A stretch of 53,335 nt of DNA. Source: Bacillota bacterium. Lineage in GTDB: Bacteria > Bacillota > Limnochordia > Darwinibacteriales > DTU012. The stretch lies in NCBI GenBank assembly GCA_012521805.1, contig JAAYLQ010000055.1, positions 1 through 53,335 of the forward strand, in the 5' to 3' direction. This document shows positions 16,313-24,087 of the stretch, piece by piece. Every line of letters starts with the position of its first letter. Position 1 is the stretch's first letter. The notes beneath the pieces are model-generated. The model had not been told where the DNA came from. It saw only the letters and a program-made list of their open reading frames with translations, and did no database searches. Both the position numbers and the translations under genes were made by a program.

Positions 16313-17333
16313 TTGTGATGTATTTATTACTACCAATAAAATTCACAGAAGATATTTAACCAATTTTACCGGGAGTGCCGGCTTAGTCTGGATTGGTGCC
16401 GATACTAATATCTTGGTGGTAGACTTTCGCTATGTAGAGCAAGCTGGTGAACAGAGCCCAAATTGGGAGCTGGTCAAACAGGAGCCTACTTTAACAGAGA
16501 CTATTAAATCTTTAATTGATAAATTTCAAGTTAAGCGCATCGCTTTCGAGAGCGAGTATATTACCATTGATCAGCTGAATCAATGGCAGCAGAGCTTCGG
16601 AGTAGAGTTTGTTCCGACAAAAAACTGGATTGCAAAGCTGCGGATGGTTAAGCGGGACGATGAGATCGAAAAAATTGTCAAGGCAGTTGAAATAGCCGAT
16701 CAGGCTCTTAAGACAATTATTCCGACTATCAAGCCTGGGGTGAAAGAAGTAGAGCTGGCTTTAGAGTTAGAATATACAATGCGCAGGCTTGGTGCGGAAG
16801 CAGTTGCTTTTGATCCGATCGTTGGCTCCGGGCCGCGGGGTGCACTGCCCCACGCTGTCCCAGGTGAAAGGGAGATTACTTACGGCGATTTCATTGTGAT
16901 TGATATGGGCTGTGTCTATCAGGGCTATTGCTCCGATATGACTCGGACTTTGGTTGTGGGTCAGCCGACAGATAAGCATCTGGAAATCTATAATTTAGTA
17001 CTAAAAGCTCAGCTCGCTGCTTTAGAAGCAATAAAACCGGGGTTGACCGGTAAGCAGGTTGACAGTGTTGCTAGGGATATTATTACTGAGGCAGGATATG
17101 GTCCAAACTTTGGTCACAGCCTAGGACACGCTGTCGGTTTAGAAATCCATGAAGAGCCCCGCCTATCCCAGTTAGGAGAAGCTGTACTGGAACCGGGGAT
17201 GGTTGTGACAGTGGAACCTGGTGTTTACCTACCTGGTTGGGGAGGCGTAAGGATTGAGGATCTTGTTGTGGTCACTGAAACTGGGTGCCGAATTCTCACT
17301 CAGACCACTAAAGAACTGGTGATCATTGAATAG
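16275..17333 (+). CDS. M24 family Xaa-Pro aminopeptidase/dipeptidase (YqhT type)
   Basis: A 352-residue metallopeptidase removing residues before proline. GTG 16275 is chosen because agaggagaag lies just upstream; a TTG at 16245 would lengthen it into aroQ. An N-terminal creatinase-like domain (~1-125) is followed by the pita-bread catalytic domain. Dinuclear metal ligands are seen in VIDMGCVYQGYCSDMTRT (two Asp), FGHSLGHAVGLEIHEEP (His), TVEPGVY (Glu) and RIEDLVVV (Glu). Position between aroQ and efp is conserved in Bacillota. Confidence 0.93.
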   Translation: MLEQIRSHMKKTNCDVFITTNKIHRRYLTNFTGSAGLVWIGADTNILVVDFRYVEQAGEQSPNWELVKQEPTLTETIKSLIDKFQVKRIAFESEYITIDQLNQWQQSFGVEFVPTKNWIAKLRMVKRDDEIEKIVKAVEIADQALKTIIPTIKPGVKEVELALELEYTMRRLGAEAVAFDPIVGSGPRGALPHAVPGEREITYGDFIVIDMGCVYQGYCSDMTRTLVVGQPTDKHLEIYNLVLKAQLAALEAIKPGLTGKQVDSVARDIITEAGYGPNFGHSLGHAVGLEIHEEPRLSQLGEAVLEPGMVVTVEPGVYLPGWGGVRIEDLVVVTETGCRILTQTTKELVIIE

Positions 17334-17357
17334 ATTTAATAGAAGGGAAGTAATGAT

Positions 17358-17915
17358 ATGATTTCAGTAAATGATTTAAGGACAGGTTTAACTATTAAGG
17401 TAGAAGGCGATGTCTATAGTGTGATTGAGTTTCTCCACGTTAAGCCTGGGAAAGGCGCGGCTTTTGTCCGGACTAAACTCAGAAACGTGAAAACTGGCGC
17501 TGTCAGGGAAATGACCTTTAGAGCAGGCGAGCGGGTTGAACGGGCGATTGTTGAAACAAAACAAATGCAGTTTCTTTATAGTTCAGGTGACGAATATTTC
17601 TTTATGGACACAAATACCTACGATCAGATCAGCTTGACTAAAGATGATTTAGGTGATGCACCTAATTACTTACTAGAAAATATGACCATCGGCATTCAGT
17701 TCTATGAAGGCGCCCCAATTGGTATTGATCTGCCGACAACTGTTAATTTAAGGGTTGTTCAGACTGAACCCGGTTTCCGGGGTGATACCGCTACTGGTGC
17801 TACTAAACCTGCTACTTTAGAAACTGGAATTACAGTGCAGGTACCGCTGTTTATTGAACAGGATGAGATAATCAAAGTCGATACCCGTACAGGCGAATAT
17901 CTCTCCAGGGCATAA
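17358..17915 (+). CDS. efp: Translation elongation factor P
   Basis: A 185-residue, three-domain tRNA-shaped factor that relieves ribosome stalling at polyproline. The modification loop reads HVKPGKGAAFVR with Lys32, matching the modified Lys32 of B. subtilis. Domains II and III are complete, ending GEYLSRA. The ATG is preceded by gaagggaag. It sits directly after the proline-peptidase gene. Confidence 0.96.
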   Translation: MISVNDLRTGLTIKVEGDVYSVIEFLHVKPGKGAAFVRTKLRNVKTGAVREMTFRAGERVERAIVETKQMQFLYSSGDEYFFMDTNTYDQISLTKDDLGDAPNYLLENMTIGIQFYEGAPIGIDLPTTVNLRVVQTEPGFRGDTATGATKPATLETGITVQVPLFIEQDEIIKVDTRTGEYLSRA

Positions 17916-17943
17916 GCCAATACTAAAATAGGGGGTGCATAGA

Positions 17944-18372
17944 GTGGATACCATTAGAGAAAAAATTGCGTATTTGCGCGGAAGGCTTGATGGTACAGGA
18001 GATATTACACAAGAAGAACAATTAAAGCACATAATTCAGCGCCTGATCGACATACTGGATGAGCTTGCTGATGATGTTGATGACTTGTTTTTTGGCTTAG
18101 ATGAAATTGAAGAGTATGTTGAGGCTGTTGATGCTGATCTGGCTGATTTAGAAGAGTTTTCCTGTGATTGCGATGCACACGATTCTGACTTAGAATTAGA
18201 TATGGTAGAGCTTGAATGTCCCAGCTGTCAAAACTTGGTTGCATTTGAAGAAGACTTTCTTTATGATGATGGTGAAATTGAAATTTCCTGTCCAGAGTGC
18301 GGCGAAACTATTTACTATAATGACAGCAGTGACTTAGATGATGATTACGAAGACGAGGACTTTGATGATTAA
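17944..18372 (+). CDS. Acidic zinc-ribbon protein of the CD1247 type
   Basis: GTG 17944 follows gggggtg; a GTG at 17935 overlaps that box. The 142-residue protein has an N-terminal helical/coiled-coil part (~1-75: VDTIREKIAYLRGRLDG, LIDILDELADDVDDLFFG), a central acidic linker and a zinc ribbon with CPSC...CPEC. It ends in a highly acidic tail (DLDDDYEDEDFDD). This architecture matches clostridial proteins annotated by the CD1247 N-terminal domain, of unknown function. The N-terminal helix is often followed by SpoIIIA genes in Clostridia; here spoIIIAA comes next after a terminator. A role in RNA polymerase or ribosome contact is possible but unproven. Confidence 0.8.
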   Translation: MDTIREKIAYLRGRLDGTGDITQEEQLKHIIQRLIDILDELADDVDDLFFGLDEIEEYVEAVDADLADLEEFSCDCDAHDSDLELDMVELECPSCQNLVAFEEDFLYDDGEIEISCPECGETIYYNDSSDLDDDYEDEDFDD

Positions 18373-18396
18373 GAATGAAGAAAAACATATTTTTAG

Positions 18397-18441
18397 AAGT
18401 ACCGCAGTTACTCACTCGAGTAATTCCGCGGTACTTTTTTT
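18397..18441 (+). terminator. Intrinsic terminator before spoIIIA operon
   Basis: Arms aagtaccgc and gcggtactt flank an inner stem ttactc/gagtaa, with a small internal loop, followed by seven or more T. It insulates the efp operon from spoIIIAA. Confidence 0.85.
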
Positions 18442-18444
18442 GTG

Positions 18445-18472
18445 TCATAACTTGTCCGTGGTAGACATATAT
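18445..18472 (+). promoter_or_regulatory. Candidate sigma-E promoter of spoIIIA operon
   Basis: A tcataac box (18445-18451), 13 bp, then catatatt (18465-18472). The -10 matches the sigma-E consensus (CATACAnT-like) with one mismatch. In B. subtilis spoIIIA is a sigma-E operon, and this site lies directly upstream of spoIIIAA just after a terminator. Confidence 0.45.
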
Positions 18473-18504
18473 TGCATTAGAAACCTTAGAAGGAGTTAGG
18501 CAGT

Positions 18505-19398
18505 ATGCGTTCTACCTTATTACAACATCTAGCACCTAACCTGAGAACTTTATTGGAGCCGATCCGCACATGGGAGCTGATTGAAGAAATTAGACTGCGG
18601 ATCAATCAGCCGCTATTAATCAAGGAACGGGGCTTGGAGTATGGCGTTAACCGAATGGGAATCTGCCGGGTCCATGAGAGCTATTGTGTGACGATGGAGG
18701 ATTTAACCCGCAGTTTCGAAATTATGACCGATAATTCTTGGTACGCTCTAGAGGATGAGATTCGTTCGGGATACCTAACGCTTAGTGGAGGTCATCGGGT
18801 GGGAATCAGCGGGAAGGTTGTTTTAGAGCGGGGATATATCAAAACTTTAAAGTATATTAACGGCTTGAATATCCGTTTGGCAAGAGCTGTACCAGGTGCT
18901 GCTGATCCAGTGATGCGCCAGATTTTACGGGGTGATCGTATAGTCTCGACTCTTATAATTTCACCCCCAGGTTGTGGTAAAACAACACTGTTAAGGGATA
19001 TCTGTCGCCAGCTGTCCAACCGGGGATTTAATGTGGTTGTGATTGATGAACGCTCCGAAATAGCGGCATGCCATCGAGGAATTCCCCAGCTGGATATTGG
19101 GGAGTCCACTTATGTAATTGATAGCTGCCCAAAAGCTCAAGGTATATCCATGGCCCTTAGGGGATTGGCCCCCGACGTGATCATTACCGATGAAATCGGA
19201 CATCCCGATGATGGCACAGCGTTAGCAGATGCAATTCGAGCTGGCGTGGAGGTGATTTCGTCCTGCCATGGTGCGGATTGGGATAGTGTTCAGCAGAGAA
19301 CTTGGATGCAGTATGGTCGAGCAGCTTTTGCCCAGGCAGTATTCTTGTCTCGGCGCTGTGGTCCGGGTACTGTTGAACAGGTTCTGAAATTGGATTAG
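18505..19398 (+). CDS. spoIIIAA: Stage III sporulation protein AA, ATPase
   Basis: A 297-residue secretion-type AAA ATPase proposed to power the SpoIIIA-SpoIIQ channel between mother cell and forespore. Walker A is SPPGCGKTTLL (Lys159) and Walker B is in DVIITDEIGHPDD. The length is close to Bacillus SpoIIIAA (307). It is the first gene of a complete eight-gene operon. Confidence 0.95.
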   Translation: MRSTLLQHLAPNLRTLLEPIRTWELIEEIRLRINQPLLIKERGLEYGVNRMGICRVHESYCVTMEDLTRSFEIMTDNSWYALEDEIRSGYLTLSGGHRVGISGKVVLERGYIKTLKYINGLNIRLARAVPGAADPVMRQILRGDRIVSTLIISPPGCGKTTLLRDICRQLSNRGFNVVVIDERSEIAACHRGIPQLDIGESTYVIDSCPKAQGISMALRGLAPDVIITDEIGHPDDGTALADAIRAGVEVISSCHGADWDSVQQRTWMQYGRAAFAQAVFLSRRCGPGTVEQVLKLD

Positions 19399-19436
19399 CT
19401 TGCATAGTATTAGATACCACGATGGGAGTGGATTCC

Positions 19437-19952
19437 ATGCTGCGGTTGTTTGGAGCACTGATAGTTATCATCGGATGTGGTTTAGGGGGGATGGTGGTCG
19501 CTAAAAGTTATGCACTGCGTCCTCAACACCTGAGGGAACTATCCAATGCACTGCAGTTGTTGGCAACAGAAATTGATTACGCCAGAACATCCTTATCTGA
19601 AGCTTGCAGTAAAATTGCTGGTCAAACCAAGGGACCGGCTGCTCAGTTTTTTGCCCAGTTTGCAGCTTACCTTGAGGGACGCAGCGGCATGAGCGCCAAT
19701 GAGGCTTGGAGCAAATCGCTCCAGGTTTTAGCAGATGCAGGTTTTGTGAAACAGGAACTGGAAACGATTGGTCATTTTGGCAGCGTGCTGGGACGCAGTG
19801 ATGCTGAAGATCAGCTGAAGCATCTTGCTCTTTTACAGACTAGGCTGGAACAGTTTGGCGATCAGGCTGAGCAGGAAAGGGAGAAAATGGTTCGGCTTTG
19901 GAATTATCTCGGCTTTTGTATTGGCGCTCTGGCAGTGTTAATGCTGATTTAG
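19437..19952 (+). CDS. spoIIIAB: Stage III sporulation protein AB
   Basis: ATG 19437 has gggagtg six bases upstream; the ATG at 19422 is out of range of any ribosome binding site. The 172 residues match the usual 171. An N-terminal membrane helix (LFGALIVIIGCGLGGMVVA) and a C-terminal one (LGFCIGALAVLMLI) flank a helical cytoplasmic domain, as in type II secretion GspF-like SpoIIIAB. It likely docks the SpoIIIAA ATPase to the membrane channel. Confidence 0.93.
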   Translation: MLRLFGALIVIIGCGLGGMVVAKSYALRPQHLRELSNALQLLATEIDYARTSLSEACSKIAGQTKGPAAQFFAQFAAYLEGRSGMSANEAWSKSLQVLADAGFVKQELETIGHFGSVLGRSDAEDQLKHLALLQTRLEQFGDQAEQEREKMVRLWNYLGFCIGALAVLMLI

Positions 19953-19966
19953 AAGGGAGTTAGGCA

Positions 19967-20164
19967 ATGACTGATTTAACACCTATTTATCGTATCGCTG
20001 GTTTGGGAATTTTGGTTGCTGTGCTGAACATCTTTCTTCAGCAGGCGGGCAGACAAGAACAAGCACAGATGCTCAGCCTAGCGGGAGTAATCATTGTGCT
20101 ACTCTGGCTTGTGCAGATGGTAGCCCGATTGTTTGAGAATGTTGAAGCAGTTTTTCGCTGGTAA
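19967..20164 (+). CDS. spoIIIAC: Stage III sporulation protein AC
   Basis: A 65-residue membrane protein with two hydrophobic helices (IAGLGILVAVLNIFLQQAG and LSLAGVIIVLLWLVQMV), the family's standard form. The fragment GRQEQAQMLSLAGV is characteristic. Ribosome binding site agaagggag. It lies 14 bp after spoIIIAB. Confidence 0.94.
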   Translation: MTDLTPIYRIAGLGILVAVLNIFLQQAGRQEQAQMLSLAGVIIVLLWLVQMVARLFENVEAVFRW

Positions 20165-20181
20165 ACTAGGGAGTGTTTCTA

Positions 20182-20571
20182 ATGTTGTGGGTTCCTTTAA
20201 TAACAGGACTAGCTGTTATCTTGGTGATTGTCCAAACCCAGCTCCGTGCGGTTAACCAGTCCTGGGCTGTTTTAACCTCAACAACGTTCACAGTAGTAGT
20301 GGCATTATTATTAATTCCTCAGTTAAATCAAATAGTGGGTTTTCTCCAGAGCCTTTCTGCCCAAGCAGGAGTGAGCGCCCATTATTTAGCACCAATTTTA
20401 AAAACCACAGCAATAGTCTATGTCACATCATTTGGTACCGAAATCTGTCGAGATGCAGATGAAAATGCCATGGCTGTTGTTGTGGAGTTAGCCGGGAAGC
20501 TGATTATTTTAATCATTGCGCTGCCGCTGATCGAAGCAATTCTAACTGCTGTATTAGGAATATTGGGATAG
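20182..20571 (+). CDS. spoIIIAD: Stage III sporulation protein AD
   Basis: ATG 20182 follows agggagtg; a GTG at 20173 falls inside that box. The 129-residue membrane protein has about four hydrophobic helices. The stretches YLAPILKTTAIVYVTSFG and EICRDADENAMA are hallmark SpoIIIAD sequence. It is related to SpoIIIAC and is part of the mother-cell half of the channel. Confidence 0.94.
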   Translation: MLWVPLITGLAVILVIVQTQLRAVNQSWAVLTSTTFTVVVALLLIPQLNQIVGFLQSLSAQAGVSAHYLAPILKTTAIVYVTSFGTEICRDADENAMAVVVELAGKLIILIIALPLIEAILTAVLGILG

Positions 20572-20584
20572 TGGGTGGAGGCTA

Positions 20585-21766
20585 GTGAATAAAAATCGTG
20601 GTGTTATAGTGCTGCTGCTGTTTTTGTTTATAACAGCATACTCCGTAAGTACAGCTGCTGCTGATCCCACTCAGATCGACATCTTGGCCCAATCAGTGGA
20701 AGAGCAGCTGCGGACTCTCAATCTTGAAGAATTGTTAGGATTCGTTGACAGTATTGATCCAGAATTTCAAGAGTTTGTTCCGGCGTTGAACTGGCAGACA
20801 ATTTCCAGTCAGGGACTGAAGGGACTTAATCTAATAGATATACTGAATACTTTTGTCCGCGCGCTGTTTAAAGAAGTGATATTCAGTTCATATTTAATGC
20901 GCCAGCTGCTGGTAGCAGCTCTATTGTCAGCAGTGCTGCGGCAGTTACAGCTTTCTGTGGAAGATAAAGGAATAATCAATATCGGGCTTTTAGTCTGCTT
21001 TCTGGTGATTATCTATATTGGGCTGCAGAGTTTTCGCTCCGCCTTAGCCTTGGCATATCAAAGTCTAGATGATATGGTTTCGTTTATGTATGCCTTACTG
21101 CCGATGCTGGCTACGTTGGTGGCGTCAGTTGGGGGGATCACCTCGGCTGCTATCTTTCATCCGGTACTGATCGCTGTGGTCAGCGGTGTTGCCTTTTTGA
21201 TAAGAACTGTTTTGTTTCCTCTGCTGAATGTATCTGCTGTTGTTGGTTTGCTGGTACATATTTCCCCTGATTTTCCTTTAACCCGTTTGAGCAGCCTGCT
21301 TAAACATTTATCGACAATGCTGCTTTCTTTTGTTTTTACAATCTTTTTAGGTGTATTAGCGGTGCGAGGAGCGGTTGCACCTGTAGCAGATGGGGTCGCT
21401 CTAAGAGCGGCAAAATTTTTAACTAGCAATGTTGTGCCGGTGATCGGTTCCATGTTTGCTAATGCGGTAGAAGTGGTAGTCGGAGGGTCACTATTAATCA
21501 AGAACACTGTAGGAATGTTTGGGATGCTGATAATTTTCCTTTTAGTAGCCCTGCCAATAATTAAGATCTGGGCGATCGTTCTGATTTACCGTATTGTGGC
21601 TGCCTTGGTTGAGCCGATCAGCGATAAGCGGATTGCTGAGGTGGTGGGCAGTATGGCGGGCTCCCTCACTTTGGTCATGGTGTCACTGGCTACTGTTGCG
21701 CTGATGTTTTTCCTGACAATTACGATTTTAGTTGGCATTGGCAATTTAGCTGCGGTAATGAGGTGA
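20585..21766 (+). CDS. spoIIIAE: Stage III sporulation protein AE
   Basis: A 393-residue polytopic membrane protein with an N-terminal signal peptide (IVLLLFLFITAYSVSTAAA), a ~85-residue extracytoplasmic segment, and seven or more membrane helices. Length matches Bacillus SpoIIIAE (399). GTG start with gggtggagg. It is the largest membrane component of the channel and overlaps closely with spoIIIAF (stop one base before its ATG). Confidence 0.94.
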   Translation: MNKNRGVIVLLLFLFITAYSVSTAAADPTQIDILAQSVEEQLRTLNLEELLGFVDSIDPEFQEFVPALNWQTISSQGLKGLNLIDILNTFVRALFKEVIFSSYLMRQLLVAALLSAVLRQLQLSVEDKGIINIGLLVCFLVIIYIGLQSFRSALALAYQSLDDMVSFMYALLPMLATLVASVGGITSAAIFHPVLIAVVSGVAFLIRTVLFPLLNVSAVVGLLVHISPDFPLTRLSSLLKHLSTMLLSFVFTIFLGVLAVRGAVAPVADGVALRAAKFLTSNVVPVIGSMFANAVEVVVGGSLLIKNTVGMFGMLIIFLLVALPIIKIWAIVLIYRIVAALVEPISDKRIAEVVGSMAGSLTLVMVSLATVALMFFLTITILVGIGNLAAVMR

Positions 21767-21767
21767 G

Positions 21768-22301
21768 ATGATGAGTGAATTACAGCAGTGGCTGCGGATG
21801 GCAGTAGGCATAATCTTGATGACAGCGATCTTTGATCTTCTGCTGCCGGCAAATGATAATAAGAAGCTGGCAAAGCTGGTGATGGGATTAGTGATCATGA
21901 TGGTGCTGCTGGAACCAATATTAGCAGTAGTTTATTCGGGGTGGAGAGCTGATTGGTTCTCACTAGGGAACCCTGCGCTGCCGCCGTCTGTTAACTTGGC
22001 TGATGCCAGCAGTCGGATCCACAGTGCCGGAATGCAGCCAGTGATGCAGCTGGTTACGGAAAATGCTGCTCATCAATTGGAAGCGCTGTTAATCAGCAGT
22101 CCAGCAATCGCGGATGCGCGGCTCACAATTACCATGAGTGAAGACGGTTCGATAACAGCTGTAGAGGTGAGGGTAATCCCAACAAATGCTGCGGAACAAC
22201 TTTCACAGAAGGATCTACAAGAGCTGGAGCTCTTAGTGAAAGATTTGGTTTCTAGGTATTTGCAGATCGCTCAAGCAAATATTTATGTTGAAATTGGCTA
22301 A
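21768..22301 (+). CDS. spoIIIAF: Stage III sporulation protein AF
   Basis: A 177-residue protein with two N-terminal membrane helices (VGIILMTAIFDLLLP and LVMGLVIMMVLLEPIL) and a soluble C-terminal ring-building-like domain. The N-terminal pattern LLPANDNKKLAKLVMGL is diagnostic. Two tandem ATG codons (21768, 21771) could both start it; gaggtga overlaps the spoIIIAE stop, implying translational coupling. Confidence 0.93.
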   Translation: MMSELQQWLRMAVGIILMTAIFDLLLPANDNKKLAKLVMGLVIMMVLLEPILAVVYSGWRADWFSLGNPALPPSVNLADASSRIHSAGMQPVMQLVTENAAHQLEALLISSPAIADARLTITMSEDGSITAVEVRVIPTNAAEQLSQKDLQELELLVKDLVSRYLQIAQANIYVEIG

Positions 22302-22318
22302 AGTGAGGAGGAAGTGGT

Positions 22319-22852
22319 GTGTTAGATAGACTATCGGTGTTTCAGCGCAAACTGATCAATTGGTTAGGTTTCTTAGTCGTAATCGGCATTGGCTTTATGC
22401 TGATTCAACCTCCTAAATCAACTTCAAATCGAGGTGGATTGACCCAACCCCCCACAAGTCCTCCAGTTAGCCATGAGCAGAACAGCGGCAGTTATGAGGG
22501 TCAAATTGAACAGCGGTTAGTGCAGATACTTTCACAGATTGCGGGCGTTGGTGATGTTGAGGTCTTTGTAACCCTGGAACGGAGTTCAAAAATCGTGATT
22601 GCTGAGTCAATTACTGAGGAAATTAGAGAGGGGGAAATGCGTCAAACTAAATCGCCTATTACATTGAGGGCTGATGGAGGCAGTTATGAAGTACCCGTGA
22701 TTTTAGAAGAGTATGAGCCACAGCTCCGGGGAGTTTTAATTGTAGCCAGCGGTGCTGAACACCCTCAGACTAGGTATCAGATTCTGCAAGCAGTCCAAAC
22801 AGTGCTGCAGCTGCCGATGTACAAGATTGAAGTGCTGGCTAAAGCAAACTAG
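22319..22852 (+). CDS. spoIIIAG: Stage III sporulation protein AG
   Basis: A 177-residue bitopic protein: one membrane helix (~14-30, LINWLGFLVVIGIGFMLI), a Pro/Ser-rich linker, and a ring-building domain (~60-175) containing QIAGVGDVEVFVTLERS. In Bacillus SpoIIIAG forms a 30-fold ring in the intermembrane space. Here the protein is shorter than the Bacillus one (229), mainly in the linker and the loop. GTG start with gaggaggaag. Confidence 0.93.
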   Translation: MLDRLSVFQRKLINWLGFLVVIGIGFMLIQPPKSTSNRGGLTQPPTSPPVSHEQNSGSYEGQIEQRLVQILSQIAGVGDVEVFVTLERSSKIVIAESITEEIREGEMRQTKSPITLRADGGSYEVPVILEEYEPQLRGVLIVASGAEHPQTRYQILQAVQTVLQLPMYKIEVLAKAN

Positions 22853-22869
22853 AGAAAGGTGGTCGTGCT

Positions 22870-23466
22870 GTGTATTATGTGATTCATGCTAAAAAGATTG
22901 TTCTGCTGATGATTATCTTGGTGTTGATTGGCGTAACATTTTGGGCAGGTTTTTATGGTGAAGAAGGAATTCGTGAGACAGGAGCGGAGTTTGGTTCTTA
23001 TGCAGATCAAGATATTGATCCAGACCAAGAACCAGTAGTGGATGTTTTCGCACAAACACCGCGGACAGTAAGTGAGCTGGAAGAAGGGGTGGTTGTTGCT
23101 GTCACACCGGTACCGACTAAATTTGTGGAATATCGGATCGAGCGGGAAAAAGTAAGAAGTCAGCGGCTTGATCTGCTGGAGCGGATGCTGGAAAGCCCAG
23201 AACTTGATGCTGAAGAGCGTCGGCAGCTGCAGTTAGAACTGATTAGTTTGTTGGACAATATGGCAAAAGAGACTGAGTTAGAAAATCTATTGAAAGTAAA
23301 TGGATATATTGATGCTGTGGTGCTGATTGAAAACGATTCGGCGACAATAGTCGTTCCAGTGACGCTCACAAGCACAGAAGTGGAGGCCATTGGCGAAATG
23401 GTGCGCAGGATCACCAATATCAGGTTTGACAGGATAACGATTATTGATGAGTTGACCAGAAGTTAG
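22870..23466 (+). CDS. spoIIIAH: Stage III sporulation protein AH
   Basis: A 198-residue bitopic protein that binds SpoIIQ across the septal space. One N-terminal membrane helix (IVLLMIILVLIGVTFWAGF), an acidic linker, a coiled-coil (~85-135, rich in Arg/Glu/Leu) and a C-terminal ring-building domain (NGYIDAVVLIENDSATIVV). The family's conserved YlqF-like fold is recognisable. GTG start. The operon ends at the terminator just after. Confidence 0.93.
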   Translation: MYYVIHAKKIVLLMIILVLIGVTFWAGFYGEEGIRETGAEFGSYADQDIDPDQEPVVDVFAQTPRTVSELEEGVVVAVTPVPTKFVEYRIEREKVRSQRLDLLERMLESPELDAEERRQLQLELISLLDNMAKETELENLLKVNGYIDAVVLIENDSATIVVPVTLTSTEVEAIGEMVRRITNIRFDRITIIDELTRS

Positions 23467-23470
23467 TGTG

Positions 23471-23513
23471 AAACCAAGGTTCCACCAACCAAGGGTAGAC
23501 CTTGGTTTTTTTT
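23471..23513 (+). terminator. Intrinsic terminator of the spoIIIA operon
   Basis: Arms aaaccaaggt (23471-23480) and accttggttt (23499-23508), then eight T in all. The loop of 18 nt contains a second ccaaccaaggg element. Confidence 0.85.
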
Positions 23514-23628
23514 GGCATGAAATTGATGTATCAGTGGAAAAGTATACCATGAAACAGGACATTACTTTAGAATGTCGAAACTATTATTACTTCCCTGCTT
23601 AATCCTGAAGAAAGTTGAGGCGGTAAGG

Positions 23629-24084
23629 ATGAATATTGACCTGAAAGAGATAATTACCGTGTTTAGTGACAGTAATGTGAGTGAATTAAAACTAGAGCTT
23701 GAGAATCTCAAGCTGTATTTGGCAAAATCGATGCAGGTATCAAGTCCTCCTCTCCAGGCTTCACCAGCACCGGTTGAGCAGGAGGTTGGGGAACAGGGAT
23801 CCGCTATCGAGGTGCAGCAGCGGGAAAAATATGGACCGAACGTACATGAGGTTTGTTCTCCCATGGTTGGTACATTTTATCGTGCACCATCCCCCGATAG
23901 CGAGCCTTTTGTAACTGAAGGTTCTATGGTGGAAAAGGGACAGACATTATGTATAATCGAAGCGATGAAATTAATGAATGAGTTGGAATCTGAGTATAAC
24001 GGTAGAATTGTTAAGATTTTAGTTGAAAATGGACAACCTGTGGAATTTGGACAGCCTTTATTTTTAATTGAATCTGGAGAATAG
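23629..24084 (+). CDS. accB: Biotin carboxyl carrier protein of acetyl-CoA carboxylase
   Basis: ATG 23629 is chosen over a TTG/ATG-like start at 23572 because MNIDLKEIITVFSDSNVSEL is the family N-terminus and gaggcgg precedes it. The 151-residue protein has a helical N-terminus, a Pro/Ala-rich linker (~45-65) and a C-terminal biotinyl domain with EAMKLMNE, biotin on Lys114. It carries the carboxyl group between AccC and the AccAD transferase in fatty acid synthesis. accC follows after three bases. Confidence 0.95.
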   Translation: MNIDLKEIITVFSDSNVSELKLELENLKLYLAKSMQVSSPPLQASPAPVEQEVGEQGSAIEVQQREKYGPNVHEVCSPMVGTFYRAPSPDSEPFVTEGSMVEKGQTLCIIEAMKLMNELESEYNGRIVKILVENGQPVEFGQPLFLIESGE

Positions 24085-24087
24085 CGA

